Shown: positions 33,116-44,931 of the stretch, piece by piece
Numbering within the stretch: the first letter of the stretch is position 1
Layout: the number at the start of each line of letters is the position of its first letter
Origin: Serpula lacrymans var. lacrymans S7.9
Taxonomy: Eukaryota; Basidiomycota; Agaricomycetes; Boletales; Serpulaceae
Assembly: GCF_000218685.1 (NCBI RefSeq)
Contig: NW_006763296.1
Location: 2,004,907 to 2,068,906 of the forward strand
Length of the DNA stretch: 64,000 nucleotides
Direction: 5' to 3'
Translations under genes and position numbers: made by a program
Notes under the pieces: generated by a model
Told to the model about the DNA's origin: nothing
The model's database searches: none
Seen by the model: only the letters and a program-made list of their open reading frames with translations

Positions 33116-34373
33116 TGTCGATGATGAGAACTGCAGTTAGAAAACCACACACAAAACAAACTAACACACAATCCTCCCAGATTCCATGGAACTTGTTTAT
33201 GGGCTTTGCCTCCTAGAACAGTGGAGTGGTCTGGTTGTTCGTGGGGTGGTACGTATAAAGATCCTTCAAAGTAAAACCCAGAGGTGTATGAGTGTGGGTT
33301 TTGAGGAGGAGGGATAGTTGATTTTATAGAAGGATAGGGGCTTTGTGACGAGTATAGACGAGCACTACCTTGCTAATTGTAGCACAAGGTAGGTTTGAGA
33401 ACGACAATATGACGAGGTTCCCAGTGATAGCAGGCTCCTGATGCACAAACTGTAGTGCTCAGAAGGACTCTAATCGAAAGGGATGACAATGACTTCAAAA
33501 GTGGGAAGTGACGATGACAGCAGTTGACAGTGGTAGAAGTGGGAAGTGTTGTGACCACACTGGATCACAAGTAGCAGAGTAGTGAACTTGAGAGTAGAGA
33601 AGAAGTCTAGAGTGGAGTTCTTGTTCTTTTTACAAGGTAAAATACAGGGGTTTATATAGTAAAAGAAAAGTAGGCTATGCACAGTATAGCTGTGCAAAAA
33701 AGAATGAGAAAGAATATGAAGGAAGGAATGTACGCTGACGAATCCTGCGTAGGTAGTACAGGATAAGATTGTCAAAAAAGGAAAAGAAAGAGATAGAACA
33801 ATGAATGCTGTGAGTAATGTCACAGGTTTGTACAGCCATAAAGTAAAGTCCAATAGCAAAAAGAGAGCAGGAAAATCATGATGTCATGGGAAGATGCAGT
33901 AAAAAAAGGGCAAGGCAAAACACTATCAGTATCAACACAGTTCCTTTATTATCAGTCAGACATTCTAAAAAAATATGTGTCCATAAAAATGATTCAAAAA
34001 TCAAAAATAATTGCACTGTAAATGAATGTTCTGCTGAAGAAAAAGAAACTGGAGCCACTGGTCCACCACCTAGTCCAAATCCGACAGTTCCATGGCCTTA
34101 CCAATGGACTGGTTGTGTTGGACCACCTGATCAAACGAGGGAGGGAGAGGAGTAGTTCCAATTTGGAACAAGTGAGTCCCAGGCAGCGTGTGGTAGGTGT
34201 AGCTGTAGCGAAGACGATGGACAAAAGATAAGTGTACCCAAGTGAATGGGACAGCGATGAACATGGGCGACGCAAGGGGATGAACCTTCTCCAGCTCAAA
34301 AATTACCCACCCACGCTCCAACCAGGCAAGACGAGCGACCGATGTTTTGATAGTATATGATGGTAGATCGACG
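33116..34373 (-). mobile_element. Solo LTR copy, truncated at the palindrome junction
   Basis: Begins TGTCGATGATGAG after Copia CCGG, exactly as in the right arm, and runs 1,258 bp before ending abruptly at GATCGACG. Same family as 10670-12481. The missing ~550 bp are present in the complete copy at 34810-36616. Confidence 0.85.
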
Positions 34374-34805
34374 AAAAAACCAACTTCCAGGGAGCAGTGT
34401 CATCCTTTTGTACCTTTCCGGATTCATTGAATATGACATGCCAACTGGAAAACACAGTCCGTTTTTCAGTGTCTAGGAGTTTGTAGGCTTGCTTTCCATG
34501 TGTGTAGCCAATCATTATGGCTTTGCGCCCCTTGGAGTAAAACTTCCCTTGCCTTTTGTCTTTCAAAATCAAGACATATGCTTGGCATCCAAAAGGGCGA
34601 AAGAAAGTTGGATCAACTCTCCTTTTAAACAGTATTTCATATGGGGTCTTTCCATGGAGTCCTGATGCTGGGCTGCGTGTTGTGATATATGCAGCTGTTT
34701 GCATGGCATCTACCCAAAATGACTTTGGGAGCTTGGAATCTTGGAGCATAGTGGTTGCTAATGTAGCCAATGTCTGATTCATGAGTTCTGCAATGTCATT
34801 TTGTT
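34374..34805 (-). pseudogene. Copia integrase C-terminal fragment in the palindrome spacer
   Basis: Minus-strand frame QNDIAELMNQTLATLATTML, KSFWVDAMQTAAYITTRSP, GKTPYEILFKRRVDPTFFRP, FGCQAYVLILKDKRQGKFYS, GYTHGKQAYKLLDTEKRTVF is the second half of Copia integrase. Excising the solo LTR 34810-36616 with one CCGG joins it in frame to the right-arm Copia (ADTP-EQND). It ends at the junction near 34394; no RT follows. Confidence 0.85.
34377..34394. other. 18-nt templated filler at the palindrome junction
   Basis: AAACCAACTTCCAGGGAG is identical to 32823-32840 inside the left-arm Copia integrase (and to the reverse of 36892-36909). It sits precisely between the truncated solo LTR (ending 34373, plus three A) and the Copia fragment. 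Confidence 0.75.
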
Positions 34806-34809
34806 CCGG

Positions 34810-36616
34810 TGTCATGCACCAAAGTTGATTGGTAGCATGGACAGGTGTCAATAATGAAGCGAATATTCAAAAGACTCGCCTTTGCGCCACACAGGCACAG
34901 TGCCACGTGGAATAGTAATTAATATTGCCTTTTTCGAACTTGTGGCTGATCAGCATCACCTCTATTAAGCAATCCAGTCACGCTCACCTTTGCTTTTCCA
35001 TCCGGTACTTTCCATGTTTCGGCATTTCGGCAAATTTTCGCGTCACCACTGGCTACACATTGCATTGCGCCCTCGCTTTTGTCGTTTCCCTTACTCCCCT
35101 TCCTTTGCCTAGCCCCACCATGGGCCCCTTCCTCTCCTTTTTATTCTCACCTGACAGTCATTTCTGGATCCCCATTCTAATCCACTTTTCCGTCACCTCC
35201 ACCCTCCTCCTCCTCATTTTATTTGCACCCCCACCATTTCTGATGTCACCACTTCCTATCCGCTTCCGTCGCCGATCCGTTGACTACCACGTGCCACTGC
35301 TGATATCAGCAAAGCCCCGGCGGCCGGTTCAAATAGGGCAACAGGTCCATCTTTATGACGTCGATCTACCATCATATACTATCAAAACATCGGTCGCTCG
35401 TCTTGCCTGGTTGGAGCGTGGGTGGGTAATTTTTGAGCTGGAGAAGGTTCATCCCCTTGCGTCGCCCATGTTCATCGCTGTCCCATTCACTTGGGTACAC
35501 TTATCTTTTGTCCATCGTCTTCGCTACAGCTACACCTACCACACGCTGCCTGGGACTCACTTGTTCCAAATTGGAACTACTCCTCTCCCTCCCTCGTTTG
35601 ATCAGGTGGTCCAACACAACCAGTCCATTGGTAAGGCCATGGAACTGTCGGATTTGGACTAGGTGGTGGACCAGTGGCTCCAGTTTCTTTTTCTTCAGCA
35701 GAACATTCATTTACAGTGCAATTATTTTTGATTTTTGAATCATTTTTATGGACACATATTTTTTTAGAATGTCTGACTGATAATAAAGGAACTGTGTTGA
35801 TACTGATAGTGTTTTGCCTTGCCCTTTTTTTACTGCATCTTCCCATGACATCATGATTTTCCTGCTCTCTTTTTGCTATTGGACTTTACTTTATGGCTGT
35901 ACAAACCTGTGACATTACTCACAGCATTCATTGTTCTATCTCTTTCTTTTCCTTTTTTGACAATCTTATCCTGTACTACCTACGCAGGATTCGTCAGCGT
36001 ACATTCCTTCCTTCATATTCTTTCTCATTCTTTTTTGCACAGCTATACTGTGCATAGCCTACTTTTCTTTTACTATATAAACCCCTGTATTTTACCTTGT
36101 AAAAAGAACAAGAACTCCACTCTAGACTTCTTCTCTACTCTCAAGTTCACTACTCTGCTACTTGTGATCCAGTGTGGTCACAACACTTCCCACTTCTACC
36201 ACTGTCAACTGCTGTCATCGTCACTTCCCACTTTTGAAGTCATTGTCATCCCTTTCGATTAGAGTCCTTCTGAGCACTACAGTTTGTGCATCAGGAGCCT
36301 GCTATCACTGGGAACCTCGTCATATTGTCGTTCTCAAACCTACCTTGTGCTACAATTAGCAAGGTAGTGCTCGTCTATACTCGTCACAAAGCCCCTATCC
36401 TTCTATAAAATCAACTATCCCTCCTCCTCAAAACCCACACTCATACACCTCTGGGTTTTACTTTGAAGGATCTTTATACGTACCACCCCACGAACAACCA
36501 GACCACTCCACTGTTCTAGGAGGCAAAGCCCATAAACAAGTTCCATGGAATCTGGGAGGATTGTGTGTTAGTTTGTTTTGTGTGTGGTTTTCTAACTGCA
36601 GTTCTCATCATTGACA
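34810..36616 (+). mobile_element. 1.8-kb solo LTR (copy B) inside Copia integrase
   Basis: 1,807 bp, ends TGTCA...TGACA, with a 4-bp target duplication CCGG (34806-34809 and 36617-36620). It is very close to copy A on the opposite strand. A TATATAA box lies at about 36074-36080, followed by a C/T-rich leader, as in an LTR promoter and R/U5. Bases 35359-36616 belong to the right palindrome arm and 34810-35358 to the spacer. Confidence 0.8.
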
Positions 36617-38454
36617 CCGGAGTATCTGCAGCTGTAGTTTCTTGGATGACACCATCTCCTCGGAGTTGATTTATTGAATGCATTGCCAGTATATTCTCGT
36701 CCCCCATCACTCTGGAGGAATTCTGTGTACAGTGGAGTGAAGTTTTCTTCTCCGAAATGAGTCCGGAAGAATGTTTGGACATCTTCTTTCCATTGCTTGT
36801 ATTATTCCAGTGCTTCACTTTTATGTTTTAGGAAATAGATCCATGGAAATTTGGAGAAATCATCTACAATGATAATCCAGTGCCGAAAACCCTCCCTGGA
36901 AGTTGGTTTGATTTGTCCTCCAACATCTGTGTGCACAATTTGTATGGGGCGCTTGGCTCGGTTTCCTCCAGTGGACTTGGAAGGTAATTTCTTCATCTTT
37001 CCTAAAGCACAAGGTTCACAAAACTCCGGGGTTCCGGTAAGGGTGTCTATGTCCTGGAGCTGTCTTTTTGTAACCATTTGTTGCAAGTGATCCATTCCAA
37101 TGTGTCCCATTCTCCTGTGCAATAAATTTACATCTACTGCTGCAAAAGCTGACTCCAGGTTGATTTTGGGTTTTGCTTGGATGTGATAAAGTCCTCGCTT
37201 GTGTAACGCAGTGAGGATAAGTTCCTCCTTTTTCCAAACTTCACAAGCATTTGACCCTGCTGGAAAAAGTGTTGATAACCCCGTTTTGGACAATTTGTGG
37301 ACAGAGGCGAGTGCTAACGTGAAGTTTGGCACAAGTAAGACATTTGACAGTGCAATATTGTAGTCCTTTTTGCCAACAGTTGCTTGTAGGATTACTGTTC
37401 CAATTCCAATGGCATTTACAAAGGATTCATCCCCAAAACTGATTGTCCTCGGAGGATGCAGAACATGGTATGTTCCTGGCTCAAACCAGGAGCGGTGAGG
37501 GACCATGTGGGATGTTGCTCCGGAGTCAATAATAATTGTTGTTTTGGTCTTATCGGGTTCTGACACAAGGTAAGCTTGAATGCATTTAGCAAGGGGCTTG
37601 AAAATATGTACATGTTCCAATGCAATATGACTCTGTTCCTCCTTGGAGTCAGATCCAGATGATTGCTCCGCCGTATTTGCCTTTTTCTTCTCTTTTCCTT
37701 TATCCTTGTATCTTTCCTTTCCCTTCTTCCTTTGACCTTTTCCAGCTGACTGAAGTGTTTGACACTCTGAGGTATTGTGTGATTTAGCTTTGTGGAAGTC
37801 ACACCACTTCTCCTCGGATTTGAGTGCTGATTTGGAACCTCCAGGGGCCTTCCCTGACTGTCGTGCAACTCCTGCAGTGATCCGGATCTCAACTGCATCA
37901 AAGGTAAGTTTATTTTCTTCAATCGTGTTGATTACTGATGACTGAAATATTTGCCATTCAGGAGTGCATGGGAGAGATTGGAGAAGAGCGAAAGCCATGA
38001 GTTTGGTATCAACTCCTAGTTTCATTCCGGAGAGGTGTGAATAAATTGTCCAGATTTTCGCAATGTGGTCCTGGATAGGTGATGTCCCATCCCAGGACAA
38101 TTTGGTGAGTTGCTGGAATGAATAGAACGCCGAGGCAATGTTGGATGTCTGATGGAGTGAGACAAGTTTATCAAATAACTCCTTGGAGCTGGTGAGGTCT
38201 CCAGTCCTCATTAGGAGGGCATCAGAGATGTGGTCCTGGATGATTCCATGTGCCTTCTCATCCTTAAGTATCCAGGTGATCTCAGGATCCTCCAAGGAGG
38301 TAGGTTTTCCTGGTGAGGGCTTAAGCTCCTCTCCAGTAACAACCCGGAGAGCTTTTTCCCAACGTAGCTTTGAGATGATCCGGAGTTTCCATATCTGAAA
38401 ATTGTTGGGTCCAGTGAGAACTGGACATGAGGATGTATCATGTGCTGTGGTCAT
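36617..38454 (-). pseudogene. Copia gag-protease-integrase (5' half), right arm
   Basis: Same 550-aa frame and the same stop and frameshift as 31278-33115, on the opposite strand, starting at ATG 38454. The integrase continues past the solo LTR at 34374-34805. Confidence 0.9.
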
Positions 38455-38511
38455 GGTTCCGAGGTTGCCGTTTCAAATAAGAATTATTTCCTGCGTAGCT
38501 TTTGCACACCA

Positions 38512-38523
38512 GGGCTCATAACC
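38512..38523 (-). other. Copia primer-binding site, right copy
   Basis: GGTTATGAGCCC on the minus strand, mirror of 31209-31220. Confidence 0.75.
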
Positions 38524-38865
38524 TAATAAAACTATGTGAAACTCAGCCACTGCCCGAGAGGCTATAGAAACGACTTTATTATTTACCTAAGTGAAACTAC
38601 AATGGATGTTAGTTTAAGGTGATCTCTAATAAATGTAATGTAACATACCTCAGCCGCTGCCCAAGAGGCTATAGAAACGACTGAGGTATTCCTATACTAA
38701 ACCCCCTACTACTTATAGTCGGAGGTGCTACTCACTACAGTATAATGACTCCTAGGAGTACAATTGTGCTCCTAGGAGAACAATGGTTACTCCATGGAGT
38801 GGTGGCTATGCTCCATGGAGAACAATGGCTGCTTTGGCAGAGACCAGGTTTATCCAGTTTTGTCA
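38524..38865 (-). repeat. Copia LTR (right), long form
   Basis: Starts TGACAAAACTGG at 38865 (minus). It holds two copies of a 32-bp repeat (38542-38573 and 38649-38680, three differences) separated by ~75 bp that the left LTR lacks. Beyond 38573 it differs from the left LTR by several substitutions, unlike the arms. Confidence 0.7.
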
Positions 38866-38901
38866 CAGTGTTTGTGCCCATTGTTTTCTACTATAAACTG
38901 C

Positions 38902-39171
38902 TCACTCAAGGAGGTCCCATAGAAGCGGAGCTGTTTGTTGTACATGGCAAACAAAAGCATTAAAATTGAAAGATGTGAGATGCGTTTTTGCAAGGTCTTC
39001 CGGCTCGGAGAAGAAAAGGCCACCCAATTGTTCCATGTCCCCTTCAATCAAGCCTCCGACAACTTGCACAGCAAATTTTTCAATGACATGACATGCACCT
39101 ACTGCCCGACGGCCTTTGTTTTGATTGCGAGGTGGTATAATGTTGTCTGGAACCTGTCTTGTTAAGAACAT
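38902..39171 (-). CDS. Unrecognised ORF fragment, possibly transposon-derived
   Basis: An 89-aa minus frame (VIEKFAVQVVGGLIEGDMEQ, THLTSFNFNAFVCHVQQ, TAPLLWDLLE) next to the right Copia LTR. The segment ending APLLWDLLE resembles the start of large basidiomycete transposase-like proteins, but I cannot assign it. It is probably part of the site into which the right Copia inserted. Confidence 0.3.
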   Translation of the reverse strand: MFLTRQVPDNIIPPRNQNKGRRAVGACHVIEKFAVQVVGGLIEGDMEQLGGLFFSEPEDLAKTHLTSFNFNAFVCHVQQTAPLLWDLLE

Positions 39172-39426
39172 TTATCGTGCTTAATACGAGTATGTTATGA
39201 GTATTGGACATATCAGCACTAGCAAACTTACTTCTCGTGAATTTTATCATCAGCTTTCCCAGAAGTTTATAACATCTTAGTTTGTATCATTGTATTGTTC
39301 ATTCCAGACCCAGCTAGCTATGTTTCTATCCTCGGGGTTTACTATTTTTGCAGCTATCCAAACTTTACATTGTACAAACATTGCAGAGAGATAGGTGTTC
39401 TGGATTATGGAGGCATGTATGCAATA

Positions 39427-42400
39427 TTAAGTCTCAAACACATCGTCATAGGCCGATGTGTCAGTATCCTCCATGGAACCCGTAACGACGAAGCCAGCCA
39501 GTTGACCTCCCTCATCTTCCTCATCAACATTCATTGCGTTTTTAGGGTTCAACAGGTTACTTTCGAGCCAGTGATAACTCGGTTCTCCAGCACTCCAAAA
39601 CGGCTTCATCCTTCGAACAGCTTCGAGTGATCTTGAGTCCTGGCGAGGATGCTCCGCAAGGAGATCATGAATACGAAGAAGTTTAGCCAAGACATTTTTA
39701 TCCGTGCCATCGATGGCTCTATAAACGGTACTCGAGCAGCCGTAAGCAAAGATGTTGTAACGGGGATGAAGGTCGTGGTGATGGCGAATTTTCCCTCCTT
39801 TGATGACGTGAATCTTCGACAGTGTATCTAAATGGTCCAGTTTTTGTCTCTTGGCAGTAGAATGTGAACCTCTCTCAACAATCTGGACTGACTGTACTAC
39901 CCTTGGAGCAGTCTTTTTGGCAAGATTTTTGTAAACTTGGGAGTTTATACCAGATCCACGAGGCAGCTTCGGCTGAACTCCCAGCTCCAATATTAGACTG
40001 ATGTAAGGACGCACTGGCTCACCAGAGTTCTCTCTAGGTCTCTCCAAGGTGAACTCAAAGTAGGGATCGGATTGAACATCATTCTGAACTTCTTTGGAAA
40101 TGCAGTCGTCAGGAAATAAGTTGATGTCTCTCTGGTTAATCAAGTATGCGTTGATAGATCCTGCACAGATGCGCCACTTGACTTGGATAAGTATCGCAGT
40201 CATGACATATTCGCAAAGCTCTTTGTCCCACATGAGAATAGGAATCATGATATCCACGCCCTGCTGATTGTCTCGCGTGATGATCGCCATGCCCCTGAGG
40301 AACGCAGCATACATTGCCTCTGTTGTCGTGCCAGTGTCGTCTACCATCTTCCCAAAATGCGTGAAACGAATGTACGACTCCTTGAACATGTCTTTTAACG
40401 TGACTTCACTGGACACATTGTCTGGAATGCACCGCATGATTTCGTCCATCCAAGTTTCGGAGAATAATGCCTTCAGGAAGTCGATTAACCTGACACCCTG
40501 ACTGTAGTTTTGGGGTTTGGTGGAGTAACTATTTCTAATGGCTCGATCATACGCAAAGATGAGGAGCAAGCGAGCGACAAGTTCACCCATCGCTCCCTTG
40601 TCCAGCAGACCAGATTTGAATTCGTTTTCCAGGGCTTTCAAAATCACCGTAAAATTGTCGCAATACATTTCCAAATTCCTAGCGGCTGCCTCAGCCAGAA
40701 TAAACTCGGAAGAATAGCTAGAGCGAAGATACTCTCGAGTTTCTGGGATGGAGTAATTCATACGCATGTGGCTCGCCACCAGGTTGGCCTCGTGATTGAT
40801 AGTCATGTCACGGTATAGCTCGTAATTAAGCAAGAGCCGCACATCTAAAAGTACAATTATTTCCTTCAGCTGCTTCTCTACTGGCGGTAGTTTTTCAGGA
40901 ACATTGCGACCAACAATCTTGGCTCAAATCAAATCCAACATTATTTCCTCACTGTCAGGAACCGACTCGTTCAGTAGAGCCCAATAACTGGAAATAAGCG
41001 ACAAAATCAATCAATGCCGGATGTCTAAATGCTGAGAAGCTCACAGAGGTCTACCGAACCGAGCCATAAACCTAATTTTTGAAAGATCACCCAATTTGTA
41101 AAGGTGGGGACAAATTGGGAGGCCTGACCAGCAATCGAATGGCACCTCTGTTATCGGTGCCTGGAGCGGGCCGGGCACTCGAGCACGTGCAGAGTTGGCC
41201 AGGTGCTGTACAGGTGCAAAGTCTTGTAGTTTGGACACCGTCGACAAGAACAAGGCAAAATGGGCTCTCCTATGCGTATCAGCCAGACACGACTGCAGTA
41301 CTTCAAGAACATTGATCTGTGGCTCCTGGTCAGATGAAGGTATCAATGCATGAGCTTCATCAAAGTACAGCATAACCTTCACACATTGATCATCCGGAAC
41401 GTCATCAGTTATATGTTCCGTGATGGTTCCGACGAGTTTAACAAGCCACTCCTTCGTTTTCGACTTGATATCTTCCCCATTGTTCTTGCAGGAGGATACC
41501 TTCACATTAATCAAAGCACTCGCGTCTGACTAAACGAAGAAACACACCGAGTGTAATAGGTATTCCTTGGTACCTTTTAGGGCAGCTTCATAAAGCGTTG
41601 AACGGTTTCCTTTAGCCTGAAGATAATTGTACCAGCGCTCGGCAAGTTCTTGGCGCTTCATTCGGCCACCATTCAGCAGCAAGCTGAGTCGTTCAGCGGC
41701 TAACTGATAGATTTTTCCTAGAAAAAGGGTTATGTTTATCTTGGCCATCGAAACCCCCTGTCCACCGGGGTTAGACAGAAATCCGACGAGGAATTGGCGG
41801 ACATTGTTGTCGGGCCCAGGATAAGGCATAACTAACCACAGGATTTCAATTAGTGAATACGTCTAAATATCATACGTAAAACATTACACTGGTCATCTCG
41901 CTCACTGCGCAAATTGAAGGGGAGAGTGAAGACGAGCTTAGCCTGTTCGTGGACCATCCGCGACTTCCCCGTGCCCGAACTCTGGACTATCGATGCAAAG
42001 CCAGAGTAAGTTGAGCGGCGGTTCATGGCATTAATATTGTCAAAGAGAAGTGTGTGCATTTCCCCTGTGTATTCCTTATTCCAAGCCGACTTGACCACTG
42101 GTGAAAGAAACATAAGTGGTGTCTTCCTGAAGTAGAGAAGCAGTAAGTACCTACTCTTGTCTACACATCATATAGTGTTTGTGAGAGACTGAATTTTTGA
42201 CACACAAGTCGAACTTACCTAATTCCTTATGCGACTGAGATTTCTCTTTAGTTTCTCTAATTTGACTCGGAAGGCGTAATATATCTGGGAGCAAGTTGCT
42301 AGATCGTGCCAAGTAAGCGGGCCTGGAATAAACTTACCTCGATTCCTTATATCCTTGAACTCTTTCTTGATCCACGCTTTCTCCAATGTGACCTTGAGGT

Positions 42401-42599
42401 CTGGTTCATTACCTAGGAGAACCCTTGTGTTGCGGACAAGATTGAATTTGGGGTCGAGTCAGTCCTCTTCTTGGCACACCATGGCGAGAGCATTTGGAAG
42501 CATGCTCCTCTTCGAAGGATCAAAATCCCCAATATTTTCAATGACTTTCTGATCCTGAGTACGATGATAGGCATCCTCCTCCTCTTCAGAAAGAGACAT
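39427..42599 (-). pseudogene. Large P-loop NTPase of unknown function with two in-frame TGA codons
   Basis: Starting at ATG 42599 (MSLSEEEEDAYHRTQDQK), spliced exons give a Walker A (SIVQSSGTGKSRMVHEQAK, about 41960), NLRSERDDQ, a helical region (GRMKRQELAERWYNYLQ), a Walker B (CVKVMLYFDEAHAL, about 41360) and a ~500-aa C-terminal region with no motif I recognise (471-aa frame, 39427-40842). The likely introns are GT-AG and preserve frame (for example CAG-T to TT-ATG near 41840). Two TGA codons interrupt it: after CQEED (about 42463) and after MLDLI (about 40920). Similar Agaricomycete NTPases have been likened to Crinkler-type or STAND-like proteins; I cannot confirm that. Either it is a pseudogene or I mis-spliced two places. 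Confidence 0.55.
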
Positions 42600-43240
42600 G
42601 TTATTTGCAGGATTAGAGTGAGCATCCATAGATGAAAATGATTCCTGGTGGTACTTAACTGTACAAATATGACCATACACCGTGCAAGTTCCAACTCACT
42701 GACTCATCAGGGCCAGCTCAAAGTACGAGTTACTTAGACTGGAACTGATAAAGAGGCTATGTGCGCTACTTTGAGGCACAATTCCTTTTTATTCAGAATA
42801 CAAACCACTGGTAGGTGTGGGGATGTCCCAAGCTTTCCTACATGCCCTCTTGTGTCAACATCTCGTTAGAGCAAATTGCTGTGATTCTGCCTGTTCAGGA
42901 TTACTTGAAGTGTCTGATTCAACGATTCCATGAGAATCAGTAGTTTGGGGAATTCCCCCACTTAGATTTCACTTGAATTCTCCTCAAAAATACCTCCTAT
43001 TGTATCCGTATGGATTCTAGTAGTCCATAAGCCTTTAGCCCCAAGACTTTATTATTCAAGTTCCAAGAAAGAAAACACTAATAATACCTAGTACCTAATG
43101 GCCATAAATCCGTTGTAAACGCCAGCTATCGAGATTAGTGCAGCTTGCATGGAACTTTTATTCCAGCAACTCGAGGTTTACCACTTTTAGTGCAGTATAA
43201 AGAATGTGGTAACAAGAAATATGGCAGTAGCAGGACATCG
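42600..43240. other. Intergenic
   Basis: Between the NTPase start and the 3' end of the enoyl reductase gene. Nothing recognised. Confidence 0.4.
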
Positions 43241-44627
43241 CTACAAAAGCAATGGGAACATGGCCTTGCGTCCTCGTGGATACTTATCTCCAAACTCCCT
43301 CTTGTACGTCCTGTGTTTCTTGAGGGCCCACATATACATATAATAAGTAGAAACGGCCAAAAATATCCATACTGTAAAAGAACACCAATGTGAATGTGAG
43401 TGTTCACGATACCCAAACCAGCAGACACTCGAATTGGCTAACCTGCATAGCTTCCTGTCATGACAGCCACAACAAGCCATCCGATAAACTCGAACAAGTA
43501 GTTTGGGCACGAGACGAAAGAGAATCCATAGCCATATGGAATTTTACGCTCGCGCGTTCCCACTGGACGAAGGTTTCGGAGGGTAATGTGAGTCGTAAGG
43601 TTAGAGAGTTCGGCAAACTGTTTGAGTGGTGAGTTTTTCTCTCTCGACAAACAAGAGTAAGTACGAACCAGCCAAATTGCCGCGCCCATCTGGAGAAATT
43701 TCGGTTCTTCGCGATATGTACCTTGAATATAAGGAGAGGTGGCTGCATAGGTTGGGCTGTAGATTGCATACGCCAAAAGAATACCTGGACACAATCTCGT
43801 TAATATAGTTGGTACATCATAATAAGGCAATCATACCGCTAAGAAGATGATAATGCGCAGAGCTACCAATGAACGTCAGTGGCTGGTGGTCTAACAGGAA
43901 GTATTTATCCAGCTAGTTACTTTTTGAAGATGTTCCTGAAGGGCATAGTTCCATGTGAAAACCGATGTACGCTGCATAGTGGATCAGTCTAAAAGAAAAC
44001 GATATAGAGGGGGTGGGACTTACAAAAGGGTCTCTAGCTCGCGCTTGATGAAATGTAGAAGGACAAAAGAGTAGATGTACCTAATAGAATATCAGCATAC
44101 AACTCGAACAGCCATCCAAATTATAGGATGCCCCACTTTTGCAACAAGCTGTGTTGTATTTGGCCACCGTAGAAAATGTTGGGGAGATGGTATACCAGTG
44201 GGTGGATAATAAGCGGTCCAACCTTTCAAACACGTCATAAGTGATATGACAAGTATATAGTTGGAAGCCTCACATATTCCACCACAAATACAGTCCTCCA
44301 GCTAACCTGAGGTCCCAGGTCCTTCACAGACACTTCTCCACCGTCAACCAGTCCGGCATTTGCCAGTGTAGTTTCGTCTGGAAGGAGCTTTTTATCATCT
44401 TTTAAGGTGATTTTTTGACGTGATGGATAAAACTACGCGGTTTTTTTTAGTGACAATGGTACTAAATGTACCCTAAACATTACCTTGGGGTATTTTGCAG
44501 CCAATGCGACCTTTACATCCCCGATTGTCGCGTCTTCTGCTTGTTTTCCTGGTAAGTCGACAGCATATGGCAGTCCACGCGCGAGTGAGACAGGCTTTCC
44601 GGCAGCAGAAATTTTAATGGAAACCAT
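43241..44627 (-). CDS. TSC13: Very-long-chain enoyl-CoA reductase (TSC13/TECR type)
   Basis: This ER membrane enzyme performs the last step of fatty-acid elongation, reducing trans-2-enoyl-CoA with NADPH for sphingolipid fatty acids. ATG 44627 begins a ubiquitin-like N-terminal domain (MVSIKISAAGKPV...IGDVKVALAAKYPK; LPDETTLANAGLVDGGEV). The steroid-5-alpha-reductase-type membrane domain follows: VVEYVGPLIIHPLVYHLP, YSFVLLHFIKRELETLF-VHRFSHGTMP, NLTTHITLRNLRPVGTRER, IPYGYGFSFVSCPNYLFEF, IGWLVVAVMTGSYA, and the C-terminal RTYKREFGDKYPRGRKAMFP. About eight exons with short introns, all GT-AG; each join I placed restores frame. Intact. It shares a ~300-bp divergent promoter with the next gene. 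Confidence 0.9.
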
Positions 44628-44931
44628 GTTGCTGTAAGAAATAAGTAACTCGAGCGTAAATCACGAATTATTTAACCTCGGTAGAGGGGAACAGTAAAGC
44701 AAGAGGCAAACCCCAAAGGAGTTCTCAAGAAGTGTGATAACAATACCACGTGACAAGTTTTGTCAATCCGCAACCGGCCGAGGTCTGTTCTTCAATTTTG
44801 ATATCGCGGTCGCGGTTCATTCGAATTTCTACTGTGAAGGCCAGGTGAGTTAAGTATCCAAGGGTGATAACTTCTCGCTGAATAAACCTTTACTTATATC
44901 CTGTAGTGAAACTATTGCCACGCAGGACACA
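44628..44931. promoter_or_regulatory. Divergent promoter between TSC13-type and ABHD11-type genes
   Basis: 304 bp separate the two ATGs, so both core promoters must lie here. A CCACGTGAC site (about 44747) is a candidate bHLH-type (E-box) element; no clear TATA box. Confidence 0.45.

Larger units (their letters stand above)
31159..34373 (+). repeat. Palindrome left arm, 3,215 bp
   Basis: Inverted copy of 35359-38573. Both arms are exactly 3,215 bp and every paired position sums to 69,732. The encoded 550-aa Copia frames are identical; the one difference I found is 33120 (G) against 36612 (T, complement A). Contents: end of Copia LTR, primer site, gag-protease-partial integrase, and 1,258 bp of the solo LTR, cut off at 34373. 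Confidence 0.9.
35359..38573 (-). repeat. Palindrome right arm, 3,215 bp
   Basis: Inverted partner of 31159-34373. This arm is continuous with the rest of the Copia element and with the whole solo LTR at its inner end, so it looks like the source and the left arm the copy. Confidence 0.9.

Noticed and set aside
31159..38573. Treating the palindrome as a simple assembly or read fold-back artefact
   Set aside because: The outer edges differ in sequence and flanking DNA, the junction contains a templated 18-nt insert, and the arms are joined through a 985-bp spacer of unique order. These argue against an artefact, but only raw reads can settle it.
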